Below the pieces are notes generated by a model. It saw nothing but the letters and a program-made list of their open reading frames with translations, had not been told where the DNA came from and did not search any database. Positions 21,791 to 33,618 of a DNA stretch of 64,000 nt are shown piece by piece; positions within the stretch are counted from its first letter, which is position 1; each line of letters opens with the position of its first letter. Origin of the DNA: Phlegmacium glaucopus (Eukaryota > Basidiomycota > Agaricomycetes > Agaricales > Cortinariaceae); assembly GCA_015039465.1 (NCBI GenBank), contig MU130540.1:35623-99622 (forward strand), read 5' to 3'. A program made the translations under genes and the position numbers.

Positions 21791-23519
21791 TGTAGTGCAG
21801 ATTATTGTTGGACTTCAGCCCAACCAGGCCCAACCCTTCTTCGTAGCTATTACACCCCCTACCCTATGGAGCGCTAGGGGATTCTAGCACTCATGAAACA
21901 CCCTTATTTTAAGGACAATGGGTAGATCCTTCCATTTGCAGTTATAATCGTTCTGACTCTTAACCCTATCATAGGCAGCGTTCATTGTCCTTTGGGAACG
22001 AGGTTTGTTTTGGTTCCCTTTCTCAACGGTTGCAGTTCCTGAATTTCTCTCCCACTTACTGCTGCTACTCGTCGTCAACGTGAACCATTCATACTCTTCA
22101 GTTGCTCCTCATCCACCAGTTAAATACGCTCCCAGGGCTCTTGATAACATGGATGGATCAACCCTCTTGGGGCGTTTTATCCCTAAATCTCCCAATCACT
22201 TCTTTTATGTAACTAATCTGCTCTGATGGGACCCCGCACCCCCCCGCACCTACCAAAAAAAAGGCCGGCAATCCGAACAAAATCGACCAAAGGCCGAGAG
22301 CCCCTGAAGACATAAGTCAGCCATGGTGCACCGGTTTTGTCCCGGATATGGCCTGCGACATTGACTCACGATAGGATAGACATGTTATCTTATCATATCA
22401 CTCGGATTCGGTGATCTCGGCCGTTCCCTCAAATGATAATTGATATCACATTTATGTGCTTTCTCCCAGGAATGTTCCGTTTGTATTTGTATGTTATTTT
22501 ATTTTATGATTGACCTTTTGGGTGAGTGAAAAATCAACGCCAACAATCACCGACACCACCCTCGTTGTTGGTGTAACCTGTCCCACAAAATGGAATACAA
22601 ATAACCTATCCATTGTAGCTAGTGCTTGTGTTATTTAGATGCCTAATCTCTCGTCTCCTGCATCAGCAAACATGCATTTTAGTTCCTAAGTTTTTTCATG
22701 TTTCACAGCCACATGGAAACTACTACAATTACATTGAAACTCATATTGTAATTTCTCTGCTAATTCCGCGTGTTTCCTGTGTTTCCTTGTGTTCCTGCTA
22801 CTTTGGACACCCATGTTTCCTGAAAAAAAGGCCACAGTTGCCGTGTTTCCCAGTTTATTGTGTTTTGGCATGTTTTTTCATGTTTTTCATGTTGTGCAAC
22901 ACGTGGAAACTAAGTTGCAAGATGCTGATGCTGCATTTTTGGATCCCCTGAGCTATTTTTAGGCCATAGCAAGGCTCCCACCGATCTGAAATTTGGCAGG
23001 ACAAAAAAAAAAAAGGGTTGGATGAGGATCGGACAAATGGAAGGCCAGGCGAAATCCAGAAAAGTGCCTTTCTAGGATCAGGCCTCGCCTGCCATTAGTA
23101 GCGGTCAAAAATTGCACAATTAAGTTGCTGATTATTGAGCGCTTGAGCACTTAATCGCCTCAAAAATCGTGCTCAAGAATCACTGCAAGGACCGACGATT
23201 ATTGCAGAAATATGAGCTCAATAACCACAAAATAATCGTGTAAAAGTCGCTTACTTCTGTCCGGGGTCCTAAGGGCTCTCTGACAACAAGCTTGGGATAT
23301 CAGCGACGACCTGAAACCCCCGTGGATGGCCTAGCGAAATTGATGCTCATTAGATCAGTCCATCTGACCCCGAAATGATACATACCAGGTCATATGATTC
23401 TAAATTTCCATATATAAGAGATGTGGGTGTAGAATTTTTTTCCTCCAGAGCTGGTCTCCCCTTTTGCATTATACATCAACTGCAAATTTTTCACTTCAAC
23501 TTCAAACATTCCTTTCAAA
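21791..23519. other. Intergenic, AT-rich, no gene supported
   Basis: Short frames only. Contains repeated words such as tgtttcctgtgtttccttgtg around 22,770-22,800 and a poly-A run near 23,003. The last 120 bases are the presumed promoter of the secreted-repeat gene (tatataag at 23,411). Confidence 0.5.
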
Positions 23520-25246
23520 ATGGTTCAATTGACACTTTCCATGTTTATCGCTGCTCTTGTTGCTGCTCCAGCCCTCGCCCGCTATGATAGTGACATCGAA
23601 TCGTTTGTCTACGCTCTCTTTCTTTTGCGCATGAGCAGGCGTTGATGTGCTTTCTCTAGACGAGGCCTTTCCGAAGAGGATGTCTTTGGCCGCGAGCTCA
23701 GCGACGATGAAATGCTCATGTTTGCACGTGAAGTTAACGAACTGTTCTCAAGGGTGCCTGAAGGTTATTACCAGGATGAAAGCCTTGTCGGGCGTGGAAC
23801 CAAGCTGAACATTGCCAAGTGAGTCGATTAACAAATATGCCATGGAATAAGCACTAATCGCTGACTTTAAATCAGGAAAGCAGGCAAGTAAGTACTAATC
23901 ACCTTGATGGGCTAACAGCTAGGCTCACTTCTGACTTGTAACTAGATTTGCTTTGGGGTAAATCCATTCATGTCGGTGTCAAGTAGATACTGATTGCCTT
24001 TTTGTTCGATCAGACTATTTTTCCGTCGCGCAGAGCTTGAGTTAGACGCTCGCGCTACAGGTGACGCAACAACGACACCCTTGTCTGCTCAGCCCGTTTC
24101 TGCCCAACCCGCTTCCGCCCCGCCCGTTTCCGCCCAGCCCGATTCTGCACCGCCCACGCCCGCCTCTGCTCTGCCTCCGCGTGTGCACCGTTCTCATCCT
24201 AAGAGAATGGGTCGTGGTCAAGGAGGGTAAGAATCTCATCTCATGTACCTAGACTATTTGTAACATTTTGTTAGGCACCACGGTGTTCAGAAACGAGATT
24301 TGACGGCAGCCTCTGCTTTTGAAGGTCTTGCGAGACGTGATCCAACGACGGCCGATGCTGCCCAGGCCGATTCTGTCCCATCCGCTCCTGCCCCACCTCC
24401 GCGTGCGCACCATCCTCATCCTAAGGGACACGGTCATGGTCAAATGTAAGAATCGCAACTCATGTGAATAGACTATTTGTAACATTTTGTTAGGCATCAC
24501 CACGGTGTTCAGAAACGAGAATTGGAGGCAGCCTCTGCTTTTGAAGAGCTTGCGAGCCGTGATCCAACGACGGCCGATGCTGCCCAGGATGATTCTGCCC
24601 CACCCGCCCCTGCCCCACCTCCGCGTGCGCACCATCCTCATCCTAAGGGACACGGTCATGGTCAAATGTAAGAATCGCAACTCATGTGAATAGACTATTT
24701 GTAACATTTTGTTAGGCATCACCACGGTGTTCAGAAACGAGAATTGGAGGCAGCCTCTGCTTTTGAAGAGCTTGCGAGCCGTGATCCAACGACGGCCGAT
24801 GCTGCCCAGGATGATTCTGCCCCACCCGCCCCTGCCCCACCTCCGCGTGCGCACCATCCTCATCCTAAGGGACACGGTCATGGTCAAATGTAAGAATCTC
24901 AACTCATGTGAATAGACTATTTGTAACATTTTGTTAGGCATCACCACGGTGTTCAGAAACGAGAATTGAACGCCGGCTCTGCTTTTGAAGAGCTTGCGCG
25001 ACGTGGTCCTAAAGGACAAGGAAAAAAGCATCAAAAGCATAAGAAGCATCAAAAGCATAAAAAGCACTCAAAGCACCCAAAGCATGGACACCACGGTGGA
25101 AAGAAAGGCGGGCATACGTAAGACTCCCTAATAATTAGATTGATCGTGGCCTTTGTAACACCTTCCCTAGGCATGCGAAGCGAGACTTGGACGCCGAGCT
25201 CTTCGAGCGTGATTTTTCGGGATTGGACATTGACGAGCTTGATTGA
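23520..25246 (+). CDS. Secreted Kex2-site repeat protein, His/Pro-rich
   Basis: Function unknown. Ten exons in consistent phase: 23520-23602, 23660-23818, 23876-23887, 23946-23957, 24014-24226, 24275-24445, 24494-24667, 24716-24889, 24938-25117, 25171-25246; 417 aa. Residues 1-20 are a signal peptide (MVQLTLSMFIAALVAAPALA). A leader with EEDVFGRELSDDEMLMFARE follows. Exons 6-9 each start with (H)HHGVQKR and contain a RAHHPHPKGHGHGQ tail, with Lys-Arg dipeptides like those cut by the Golgi protease Kex2. Exon 9 changes to a Lys/His/Gly-rich run (KKHQKHKKHQKHKKH). Exon 10 repeats an AKRDLDAELFERD motif. All introns are phase 2, so exons can be added or lost without shifting the frame. Inference: a precursor processed into several related peptides. 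His-rich tails could bind metal. Confidence 0.85.
24227..24937 (+). repeat. Tandem exon-intron repeat, 222-bp unit
   Basis: Exons 6-8 with their following introns repeat at about 222-bp spacing (unit starts 24275, 24494, 24716, 24938). By eye exons 7 and 8 are base-identical, and their introns share GTAAGAATC...CATTTTGTTAG. Confidence 0.9.
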
Positions 25247-26455
25247 TCTGTAGAGCATCGAGGCAGTTTATCCACACGCCTTCTACTTGTTATCTCTTGC
25301 TTCTTGTAGGTAGCTCTTCTTGATGTAAAAAGTACAGTGGCAAAGTCCATCAGACCTTGAGCATCCAGGTTGAATGTCTCATTCCAGGGTTGCGATATTT
25401 AGTCCACTTGCCACACCGCTCGGCGAACTACCTTTCTCCTCCACGGTTTTGTTGACGCTTAATGCGTGGGCTGTCTACTTTGAGTGATACCGGCGCGATC
25501 AGCTGTCAACGTTTCGACTTTCAACATCGACCCATTCATACTCGTCCTGCGTCTCCAACCTTATCTCCCTTCATACGTAAATAAGTAAACTGTTTTCTCG
25601 GTTCCTCTGGTGAACACGAATATAAGTTCAATGGGCAAGAAACGGCCAAACTGATCAGCTGCTGCGAAAGGAGTAGAAAAAACTTAACGGGACAGTCAAA
25701 CCACCCTCAAATCCAAATAAACTCCATTGAAAAAATTCTCTAGTGGAAAGTCTGGGGAATGATTCGGACACAGATGACGACGATCTTGCCGGTATCTTGG
25801 AAAAGGTAGGACGTATCACGCACGTATCTTTTAATGAACTTTTAATGACCTGATTCCAGAGATAATAATGTGATGGCGGTCAGTAGATGCAGGAAAGGAA
25901 AGAGGCTCATCCTGAGGAGCTCGTGGAAGGACCTCCGAGTCGACGAGCGAACGCTACTTTGACGGCTTTTCCAAGCGGAAAGTCACCTATGGTGCATTGG
26001 GGGAGAATTCTTTAGTGAGGATGGGCGAGCGATACAAGTTCCAGTTCTGAGCATTTGATCCTACACCGCCGACATAGTATTTTTGCCACGATGTATTTAG
26101 ATATGCCCCAGAGAAGGACTGGCGTGAATTCGTTTCTCCAATTTATCCAGGCCCTATTCCCATGCTGTAGCTATTTCGCCAGCTGGAGGTGTGTAGTATT
26201 TTTGACATAATCGGCTGGGTGGTTCCAAACATAGTTGGAGAATTCCCGTCTTTGCATCAGAATACTATCATGATTTCCGGTGCTTCGATATCACCACTCG
26301 CTCTTGGGAACCAAGATAAGACCTAGCACACGATCTGGACATCGGTTAGTGCATTAAATCACGTCGATCATAATTGGTCCAAGATGGTATGATGATAGGG
26401 ATCGGATAACAGGGGAACAATGACTAACAAACCTTCGAATTGAACTGCCATATTG
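25247..26455. other. Intergenic with a coding relic at about 25,740-26,190
   Basis: After a presumed intron end at 25,742, the plus strand reads ESLGNDSDTDDDDLAGILEK. A possible GT-AG intron then leads to MQERKEAHPEELVEGPPSRR. Later a separate frame reads YAPEKDWREFVSPIYPGPIP. These pieces are not joined by an open frame, so a decayed gene is likely. Family not recognised. Confidence 0.3.
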
Positions 26456-26893
26456 ATGCCAACACTTTCACTAAAAATCGAATTTGGAGGTGGTCTTGAG
26501 CTGCTCTTTTCTAACAAACGCTCGCATCGAATCACACTTCCTGCTACCGTTCCTGCAAACAACTCCACCAATACCACGAGTCCAGTCACCGAAGCCACGA
26601 AACCAGTCGATATAACCTATCTGATCTATTATTTGAAAGACCACATGCTGAAGGAGCGAGTTGAGTTGTTCATGGAGAAAGGGACTGTGTGAGTGAACTG
26701 CTTTGATTACTCCAACTCGTTTTTGCTCCCATTGCTGGTTGTACATATAATTGATTGATTGGTCTGATTGTATAGGCGCCCAGGTATTCTTGTTCTCGTG
26801 AATGATACGGATTGGGAGCTGGAAGGTGAGGGTGAATACCAGCTGAAGGACGGAGATGAGGTCGTTTTCATCTCGACGTTACACGGAGGATAG
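26456..26893 (+). CDS. URM1: Ubiquitin-related modifier 1
   Basis: Small sulphur carrier and protein modifier for thiolation of wobble uridines in cytosolic tRNAs and for urmylation. Exon 1 26456-26688, intron 26689-26775, exon 2 26776-26893; 116 aa. Beta-grasp fold sequence: [74 protein letters not shown]. The C-terminal Gly-Gly needed for thiocarboxylation by the E1-like activator Uba4 is present. A slightly Thr/Asn/Pro-rich insertion ([14 protein letters not shown]) makes it longer than the roughly 100-aa yeast protein. The start is the first ATG before the conserved beta strand. Confidence 0.95.
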
Positions 26894-27377
26894 ATAATAC
26901 CTGACGGAGACACTCCTTAAGAGAGGGTTCTTACAAAGAAGAAGTAGTTTAACATGTTCAGATATAAGGCTGAAAATGAGCTATACTGAGGGCAAACGAC
27001 GAGGATTTCCAAATCTCTTGCCTTATTATTTGTCGTACATATATTCCGAGTCTGTACCCACAGAATCACACTCTTATTATCATTGTAACATAGACTTTTG
27101 ATGTTGCGTGGGCGAATCCTTTCGCCTACAGAAAATTTTGAGTTCACAAAAAAGGCAACTTGGTGTCGGGTGCCCCTGTTCCGTTTCTTGGCTTCCGACT
27201 CCCATCAGCCATTTCTTCTGGGGACCTTGGAACTGGCCGTGCGCGTTCCGAGTCGGATTGGACCTCTCGACCCCCTTACATTTAAAATCTCAACCAACGT
27301 ACTTTGAAGTTAGAGTTCCTTTTCTTTCAAAGCTAGATACCTTATATACCTACAGGTTTACCCCCCTAAAACAAGCG

Positions 27378-28054
27378 ATGAGCGTAGGCCCAGGACCACA
27401 CTACCAAGCTTTAGAGACATGGGGAAATAAATTTACTCGTAAATTCAAAGAAAATCCTTGGGTTCCACTTGGTGTGTCTTCGTCAATTTGCTCCTTGTGA
27501 TTCAGCAAAAGTTGAATGCATTTATAATCTCTCATATAGGCTGTCTTGCCACATGTGGCGCCCTAATCATGTCCGCAGCGAAGATGCGGGCTGGTAAATC
27601 CACCTCTATGAACCATTGGCTACGAGCTCGAGTCGTTCTCCAAGGAGTCACCCTCGTTGCGCTTCTCGCTGGTTCCATGACTCTCCAAAAGAAGAAAGAT
27701 ACTCAAATATCAGACTCGGGTATTGAGGCTGTGGAGGGAGGGCTGTCGAGAAATGAGGCTGCGACAGAGCTAAGTTGGGAGAAGAAGAAGATTTTGGAGA
27801 AGCAGGAGTTCGAGGAGAGGTTGAAGGATGCACAGGCGGCTGCTGATCTAGAACAAGGATTTGGGACGATGACTGTGAAAGGCCCTTCGGTGAATAAGGA
27901 GAGACGAGAAGAGGAGAAGAAGAAAGTGCAGATGCAACAAGCGGACACCTCACAATCACCAGTTTTAAACGAAGCGAAAAAGAATAACGGCTGGCGGTGG
28001 TGGTCGAGCGGCAAGGATTCGGAGCAACAGGTTAAAAGTAATGATTCAGATTGA
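27378..28054 (+). CDS. RCF1: HIG1-domain protein, respiratory supercomplex factor 1
   Basis: Inner mitochondrial membrane protein that associates with complex III/IV supercomplexes. Exon 1 27378-27471, intron 27472-27539, exon 2 27540-28054; 202 aa. The HIG_1_N domain spans about residues 15-90: RKFKENPWVPLG joined to CLATCGALIMSAAKMRAGKS, MNHWLRARVVLQGVTLVALL. The two hydrophobic hairpin segments and the intervening R-A-R are typical. A charged coiled-coil-like tail rich in Glu/Lys follows (ELSWEKKKILEKQEFEERLK). The frame is open upstream to 27,108, but the first Met matching family starts is at 27,378. It converges on ISD11 with 78 bases between stop codons. Confidence 0.9.
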
Positions 28055-28132
28055 TATCATAGTAAAGATATAGCCGATAACATGCAACTCTATGGTTTCC
28101 GTAACCTACAGCTCGCAGAATGTGCGATGCAA

Positions 28133-28544
28133 TCAGGTGTCCCCTCTTGTCTTCACTGCTTCTGGCTGTGTTTCCAGTATTTTTGCCTCGACAGCAACTT
28201 TCCAACCGCCGTATAGCTGGTTAACAACCGCGCTCCGCGTGAGGACTGTGTTCTCTTTCACGGCATCAGAGTACATGGAACGTAGTCTCTCTGGATCCGA
28301 TTCGTTCTGTTTGATGAAACGTGTTCAAAGTGAGAGAGGTAGAAAGAAAAAAAAAGTCAACGAAAATGCGATTTGAAAGAGGACTTTAAAAAAAAAAGAA
28401 TCTTACCTGCATTGTACGAAAGGTATCTTTTGTGCGACGCACAAAGTATTCTCGGAAGTTGTACGAGCTGAATGACTGCGACGTGCGTAGCATGTTGTGG
28501 TACAAGCTTAGAATGGCTTGTCGACTAGGTGTACCGACCGACAT
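28133..28544 (-). CDS. ISD11: LYR-motif iron-sulfur assembly factor ISD11
   Basis: Mitochondrial LYR protein (LYRM4) that stabilises the cysteine desulfurase Nfs1. Exon 1 28407-28544, intron 28307-28406, exon 2 28133-28306; 103 aa. The LYR motif is in ILSLYHNMLRTSQSFSSYNF followed by REYFVRRTKDTF; the second exon has VVNQLYGGWKVAVEAK. The motif reads L-Y-H here rather than L-Y-R, a small deviation. Length is close to the family norm (about 90-100 aa). The gene faces RCF1 tail to tail; both products are mitochondrial. Confidence 0.93.
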
Positions 28545-31371
28545 ATTTCGAGTCCGTTGGTTGTGCCAGTAGTTGGCGTTGGGAACACCGTCATACAGTT
28601 TGGTATTATTATTTCCAAAGGAGCCAATTTCTCACGTGACTTTGATTACGTAGAGGCAACTTGTACAAGCCGGATTCCGAATCCCGACTAATTTAAAAAC
28701 ACTACATTGTTTATGTGGCCAAGTAAAAGTTTTGAAAATGTAATTCGATTTACAAAACTGGAGGCCGTTTACGGTAAGTTACTGATAACGTCAAGATGTG
28801 GCGATGGGACTGTAATCGAAACGATTCTTTCAAGAGGGTCGTGGCTTGGGGTTGCGGCGATAGAGATCTTTCTGTACGAAAAAATCTCACTGGTTGTGGG
28901 TTATCGTAAAGATGGGACACGCTCAAAACACGCTCAAGACACGCTTCAGTGGAGAGATTCGGTGTTTTCAACTTGAAGATGATGGATGCCTCCATGAACG
29001 AGTCGACGGTCGAGAATTTTATTTAATTATTATATTCCGTGTCTTTATTACTGTAAAATAAAGATCTTTTTTTTTTCCCACAAATGTGGAAGGACAGGTG
29101 ACATCATGCTGTCCTGCCGTTTATTTATTCAGACCAACAATCTCCAACAATCAGTAATATCGGCCCCGAAGTTGGGCATGAGAAAGGCTTGTACTACCTT
29201 CCAGCATCTCTATGTTTCTATACTGCCTTCGAATCGGACATAGTTAGGTAGTTATATGTATAGAACAGAATATAACTCCGTCGATGGATAGAAGACTGAG
29301 ATAATATCAGATAATACCATCGAAGTATATATATAATAAATATAATAAATCTTCTCCATACCTGGAGAACAACGGTCAATGAATAAGGTTCACACCAGGT
29401 TGATCACAAGGGAGATACGAGTGATCATGATGGGAATGATATATGATGGTAACAATACGACTACCATAGATGTTCTGGTGCTAGCTCGTGCCAGTCCCCT
29501 AAAGACCGCTACTTCTGTACAAGCTAAATAAGTCCATCAAAGAAAGGGGAAGTTCTCATTCCTTTATGTAAGAAATTGCTTCCTTTGAAGGCTACAAAGG
29601 AGAGTTATTTAAATAATTTTGATTGGTAAAGGGTTCACATCTAATCTAATCTACGCCTATGAGATCACTCGCTTAGCATACTCAGGACAATCCAGTCATC
29701 TTCCGACTCTCACCATGGTTATTAACCCCACCAGCCAAGCAGCGCACTCCTCTTTATTGACAAGAATCTCAACACCCGGGCCTTTAGGTTCGGCCTTGCC
29801 AACAGCCTAGGAAGAACCAGAAGAAAGGAAGGATACGGTGTGGGAGTCTCACCGTAAGTCAATGTCATGACCCAATTGATAGATGATGGGTCTGGACAGG
29901 CTAGGATTCCTTGCTATTTTTGTCGTGTGTTGCATAGAATTCCGGCCCATGTTTCTAAGAGGTACTGAATGAATTCTTTTCTACAAAAGTTACTGGTTTG
30001 AGCGGGCCATTGTCCTTCAGCACGGCAGACACGAGTTCTGTTGTCAGATCAACTGTCGAACAGATATCTTACGATACTATTAGGGGAGGTTCACTTATCC
30101 ACATATCCCTTGTAACACCATGACCTTTATTTTAAGCTGATCCAGGGACATGCAGTCGTGGGTGGATGTCGTGCTCTTCCAATCGAACTGGAATATTTCT
30201 AACTGAATTATGGTTCTGTAGATGATGCCTGTTGGTTTTGAGAGGTTTGATGGAATGAAAGATGTGGCGGACAGACCCTATGGACTTTTGGTTCGACGGG
30301 CAGCCAAATGTCCGAGTCGGCACTAGAACTATTCAGAAGCCGACCGGCTGAAGCCGCAGGAGAACTTCGCTTACGTTAGTTACTTTTGTCCGGCCGACTC
30401 GGATTTGGCGCCTTGTACAAAAGTAGTTAGGCGACCATCACTCATTTTACTGATGTATGGAATGGTTCTAAACTTCAAGTTATGGCAAAATTCCTCACTG
30501 GCCAAAAGGCTGTATACACATGTGAGCAGGGGTAAAAGGTACTCCGGGCCCAACTTCTCCCTATCTAATGGCTGGTTGACGTTGGACCTGTACGAGGAAG
30601 CTCGTTCAATTCCACATGTCCGAGGCATTCAATTCACTCCTTCGATCTTACATGAATCGGCTCAAACCAGGTCATTTCGTGGAATTCTGGCAGTGGCACT
30701 CGCTTTTCGGACAGTCCAAAGCCCCGGTTTTTTCGACCTGCAGCATTATCAACGCTCACTGTTCTATTACCATCTCTCGCAATACATTTCCCTCAGTCAT
30801 CTCGCATGAGTCACAACATGACAGAGAAACGTAGGCAAAGAACTCCTGCAAAAATTGTTTCCAATTGAGCGGCGTTGTGCAGATGTTTGAGAAATTTGAT
30901 TTGGATGGTTTGATCAATATACGTACATATGAATCTGCCACTAATGTATTTCATATTTATAAGGAACACAAAAATATGCATCAAAATGCGACTCCGGCGC
31001 CCTTTAGATAATGAGGAAGCAGCATTCATCAGCGCTGCATTCATCTCAACGATTTCATGTGACCCTAGATCTCAGAAGATTTTCGCGATGTGTGGAATGG
31101 AACTCCGCTGTGCTCTTCCTTGACAAAAATATGGCATCTTGCTCATGTGGCAAACCATGTACCGAGAGCAGCTCTGAAAGCATGTATGTATCATTCTTTC
31201 ATTTCGTGTAAGGTTCACTTGTCAGCTGAACCTTAGACGTAAGTCCATGAAGAACAAAAAAATGGAAGCAGTTTACTTCACCCTATCTCTTTTCAGTCGC
31301 GCCTTCTTAAAGCTGCCCGTTATCGTGAAAGAAAACTAACCAACCCCCCCAACTAAAAAAATTAATCTGCT
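28545..31371. other. Long gene-poor stretch before the aquaporin pair
   Basis: No conserved coding sequence found. Short frames near 28,707-28,976 and 30,405-30,809 lack recognisable motifs. Near 30,306-30,413 there is an imperfect inverted repeat (gccaaatgtccgagtcggc and gccgactcggatttggc) around about 75 bases. From about 30,900 it is the left arm of the inverted duplication. Confidence 0.5.
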
Positions 31372-32789
31372 ATGCAATCCTCGCCCACTGGGAGCAAACC
31401 TGCATTAACCACTCTCGCTGAACTTCCAGTTTTGAACTCCAATGCGTATACGTCGAGTCCAAAACCGCAAAGCGCCTTGAGCCGGATCCGGTGAGAAACG
31501 TTTAACATGTTTATGGTTCACTGCTGATGCCTTATCATTGATAACTTAGTCAAATCCTACGCGAACCTGTGGCAGAGTTTGCGGGCGTTGCGTTACTTGT
31601 CATTTTTGGAACTGGTGTCAATTGTCAAGCCTCACTCTCGACAAACTCAGGTGTAGCCTCATCCCCGAAGGGAGTAAGTCGTATGGAAAGTCGGGATGTA
31701 TTAAATCTCATGTTTTTTCTTAGGACTTTCTCTCTGTAAGTTTCGGTTGGGCTGTTGGTATTTCCCTGGGCGTATGGATTAGTGGCGGAATTTCGGGGGG
31801 GCATATCAACCCTGCGGTATGTTTACATTTCTTCTTCCGAGCTGTTCCATTTAGCCTTCACTAGATTACTCTGGGAATGGCGGTTTGGCGGGGTTTCCCT
31901 TGGAGAAAGGTACCCGGTATGTCTACTCGAAGGTTTAACATACAGTTCAGACGATTTACATCTTTCTAATGTTCAGGATACATCTTCGCTCAACTTCTCG
32001 GAGGAATTTTTGGTGCTGCTATGGTCTACGGAAATTTTATTCATGCTATCGACATCGTCGAAGGTGGCCATGATATACGCACACGAGCAACAGCAAGTCT
32101 CTTCGCTACTTACTCAGTGAGTTATTATTTCACTTGAATCAATGCCGGCTTATTTACGGATTGCAAATAAAGCTCGACTACATGACTGCTGTCTCATGCT
32201 TTTTCAACGAATTCATCGGTACTATGATACTTGCTTTGATGATTGTCGCAGTTAGCGACAACCACAATCTCGCTCCTCCGAAGGGGTTGCTGCCGCTTGT
32301 ACTCTTCATCGTCCTCCTTGGTCTCGCAGCGTCCCTTGGGATGCAAACTTGTAAGCATCTTATTTATCTTTGATCGAGTTGGACTGACACTGTCAATTTT
32401 TTCAGCGTTTGCTTACAATCCAGCCCGTGATTTTGGCCCACGCCTCACGATGACTTTTGCAGGCTACGGGAAGCAATTGTACACCTACAGAAAGTAAGTC
32501 CATCATCTCCATCCCTGGGTGAGTAAGGGTAGGCTGACAAAACCTTCTTCTCAGTCAATATTGGCTTTGGTGTCCGATCATTGCACCTTTCCTTGGCGCT
32601 CAATTTGGAATAGGTTTCTATGACCTATTCCTCAAGCAACAGGATTCAGCTGATTGCTCTGCGTGGGTATCACTGTTATACGCCCCATGTTCTGTGTTGA
32701 TCGATAACTGACTCGCTATTTGTAGTGACACCCAGAATGGTGAACGCCGACTCCGGAGTGGTTCTGAGGCAAGGGAGAACTTGGTGTGA
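31372..32789 (+). CDS. Aquaglyceroporin (MIP family), left copy
   Basis: Membrane channel for water and/or glycerol. Nine exons, all in phase: 31372-31490, 31550-31673, 31724-31816, 31865-31916, 31977-32116, 32173-32350, 32406-32493, 32555-32662, 32726-32789; 321 aa. Six-span MIP fold with both pore loops: SGGHINPA (first NPA) and [12 protein letters not shown] (second NPA followed by Arg-Asp, the Asp typical of glycerol-transporting members). Other landmarks: [76 protein letters not shown]. Substrate is inferred from the NPARD loop only. Its near twin lies in inverted orientation at 33619-35058. Confidence 0.93.
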
Positions 32790-33618
32790 TGACATGATTC
32801 CATCGACGTCTGTACGTGTGTACAATGGGGCTGCTTTTTGTTCAGGTTTGACGGTATCTGTTCTTCGTATTGAAGATGTATTTCATAGTCTCTTCATTTC
32901 TTTACGGTTACTTACGATTTGTGTTACGGCCACAGGATTTGGTCCTTATGTCTGTTTTTGGAGATTCATTTTGTTGCTATCTGTCTGATATTGTTTGTGT
33001 CTGATACTGTTTGTATGATACTAGGCAGTGTCAGATATCTTATCAATGTTATCATGATGCATCATGGCAGTGAAAAGACATTGGTGAGAAAGGTAGAGGT
33101 TGAGGAAGATGTTGATAACGACAACTAAGATCGTTACTCTGGGCCAGTCATGTGAATGTGCGCAGCCCTCGAGGCCTCAGTCAGTGACATCGAAGTCACC
33201 AAATGGCACGATTTCGCAACTTCGTTGTGTAAATGGCAATGAAAAGCACTAGCGTTGTGAGAAGTGGCCCCGCGGTAAAATACACAGCCGGAGTCTTTTG
33301 CCCAGTTATCGAACTTTAATTCTGTCCTATACCTTATGCGAACTAGCATTATCACTGGCATACAAACCGTATCAGACACAAACCGTATCAGACAGATATC
33401 AACAAAATCAATCTCCAAACACAAACAGAAGGACCAAATCCTGTGGCCGTAACCCACCCAAATAGTAAGTAACCGTAAAGAAATGAAAAAGGGTATGTAA
33501 TACATTTTAATACGAAGAAGTTCTGGAAAGAAAACCAGACACCGTCAAGCCTGAACAGAAAAACAGCCTTATTTTATACCGTTACGTACAGACGTCGATC
33601 ATGATGGAATCAGTTCAT

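Noticed and set aside
24249..25067. 272-codon minus-strand frame opposite the secreted repeat gene
   Set aside because: It is the antisense shadow of the repeated exons; its internal repeats mirror the plus-strand units and cross the introns.
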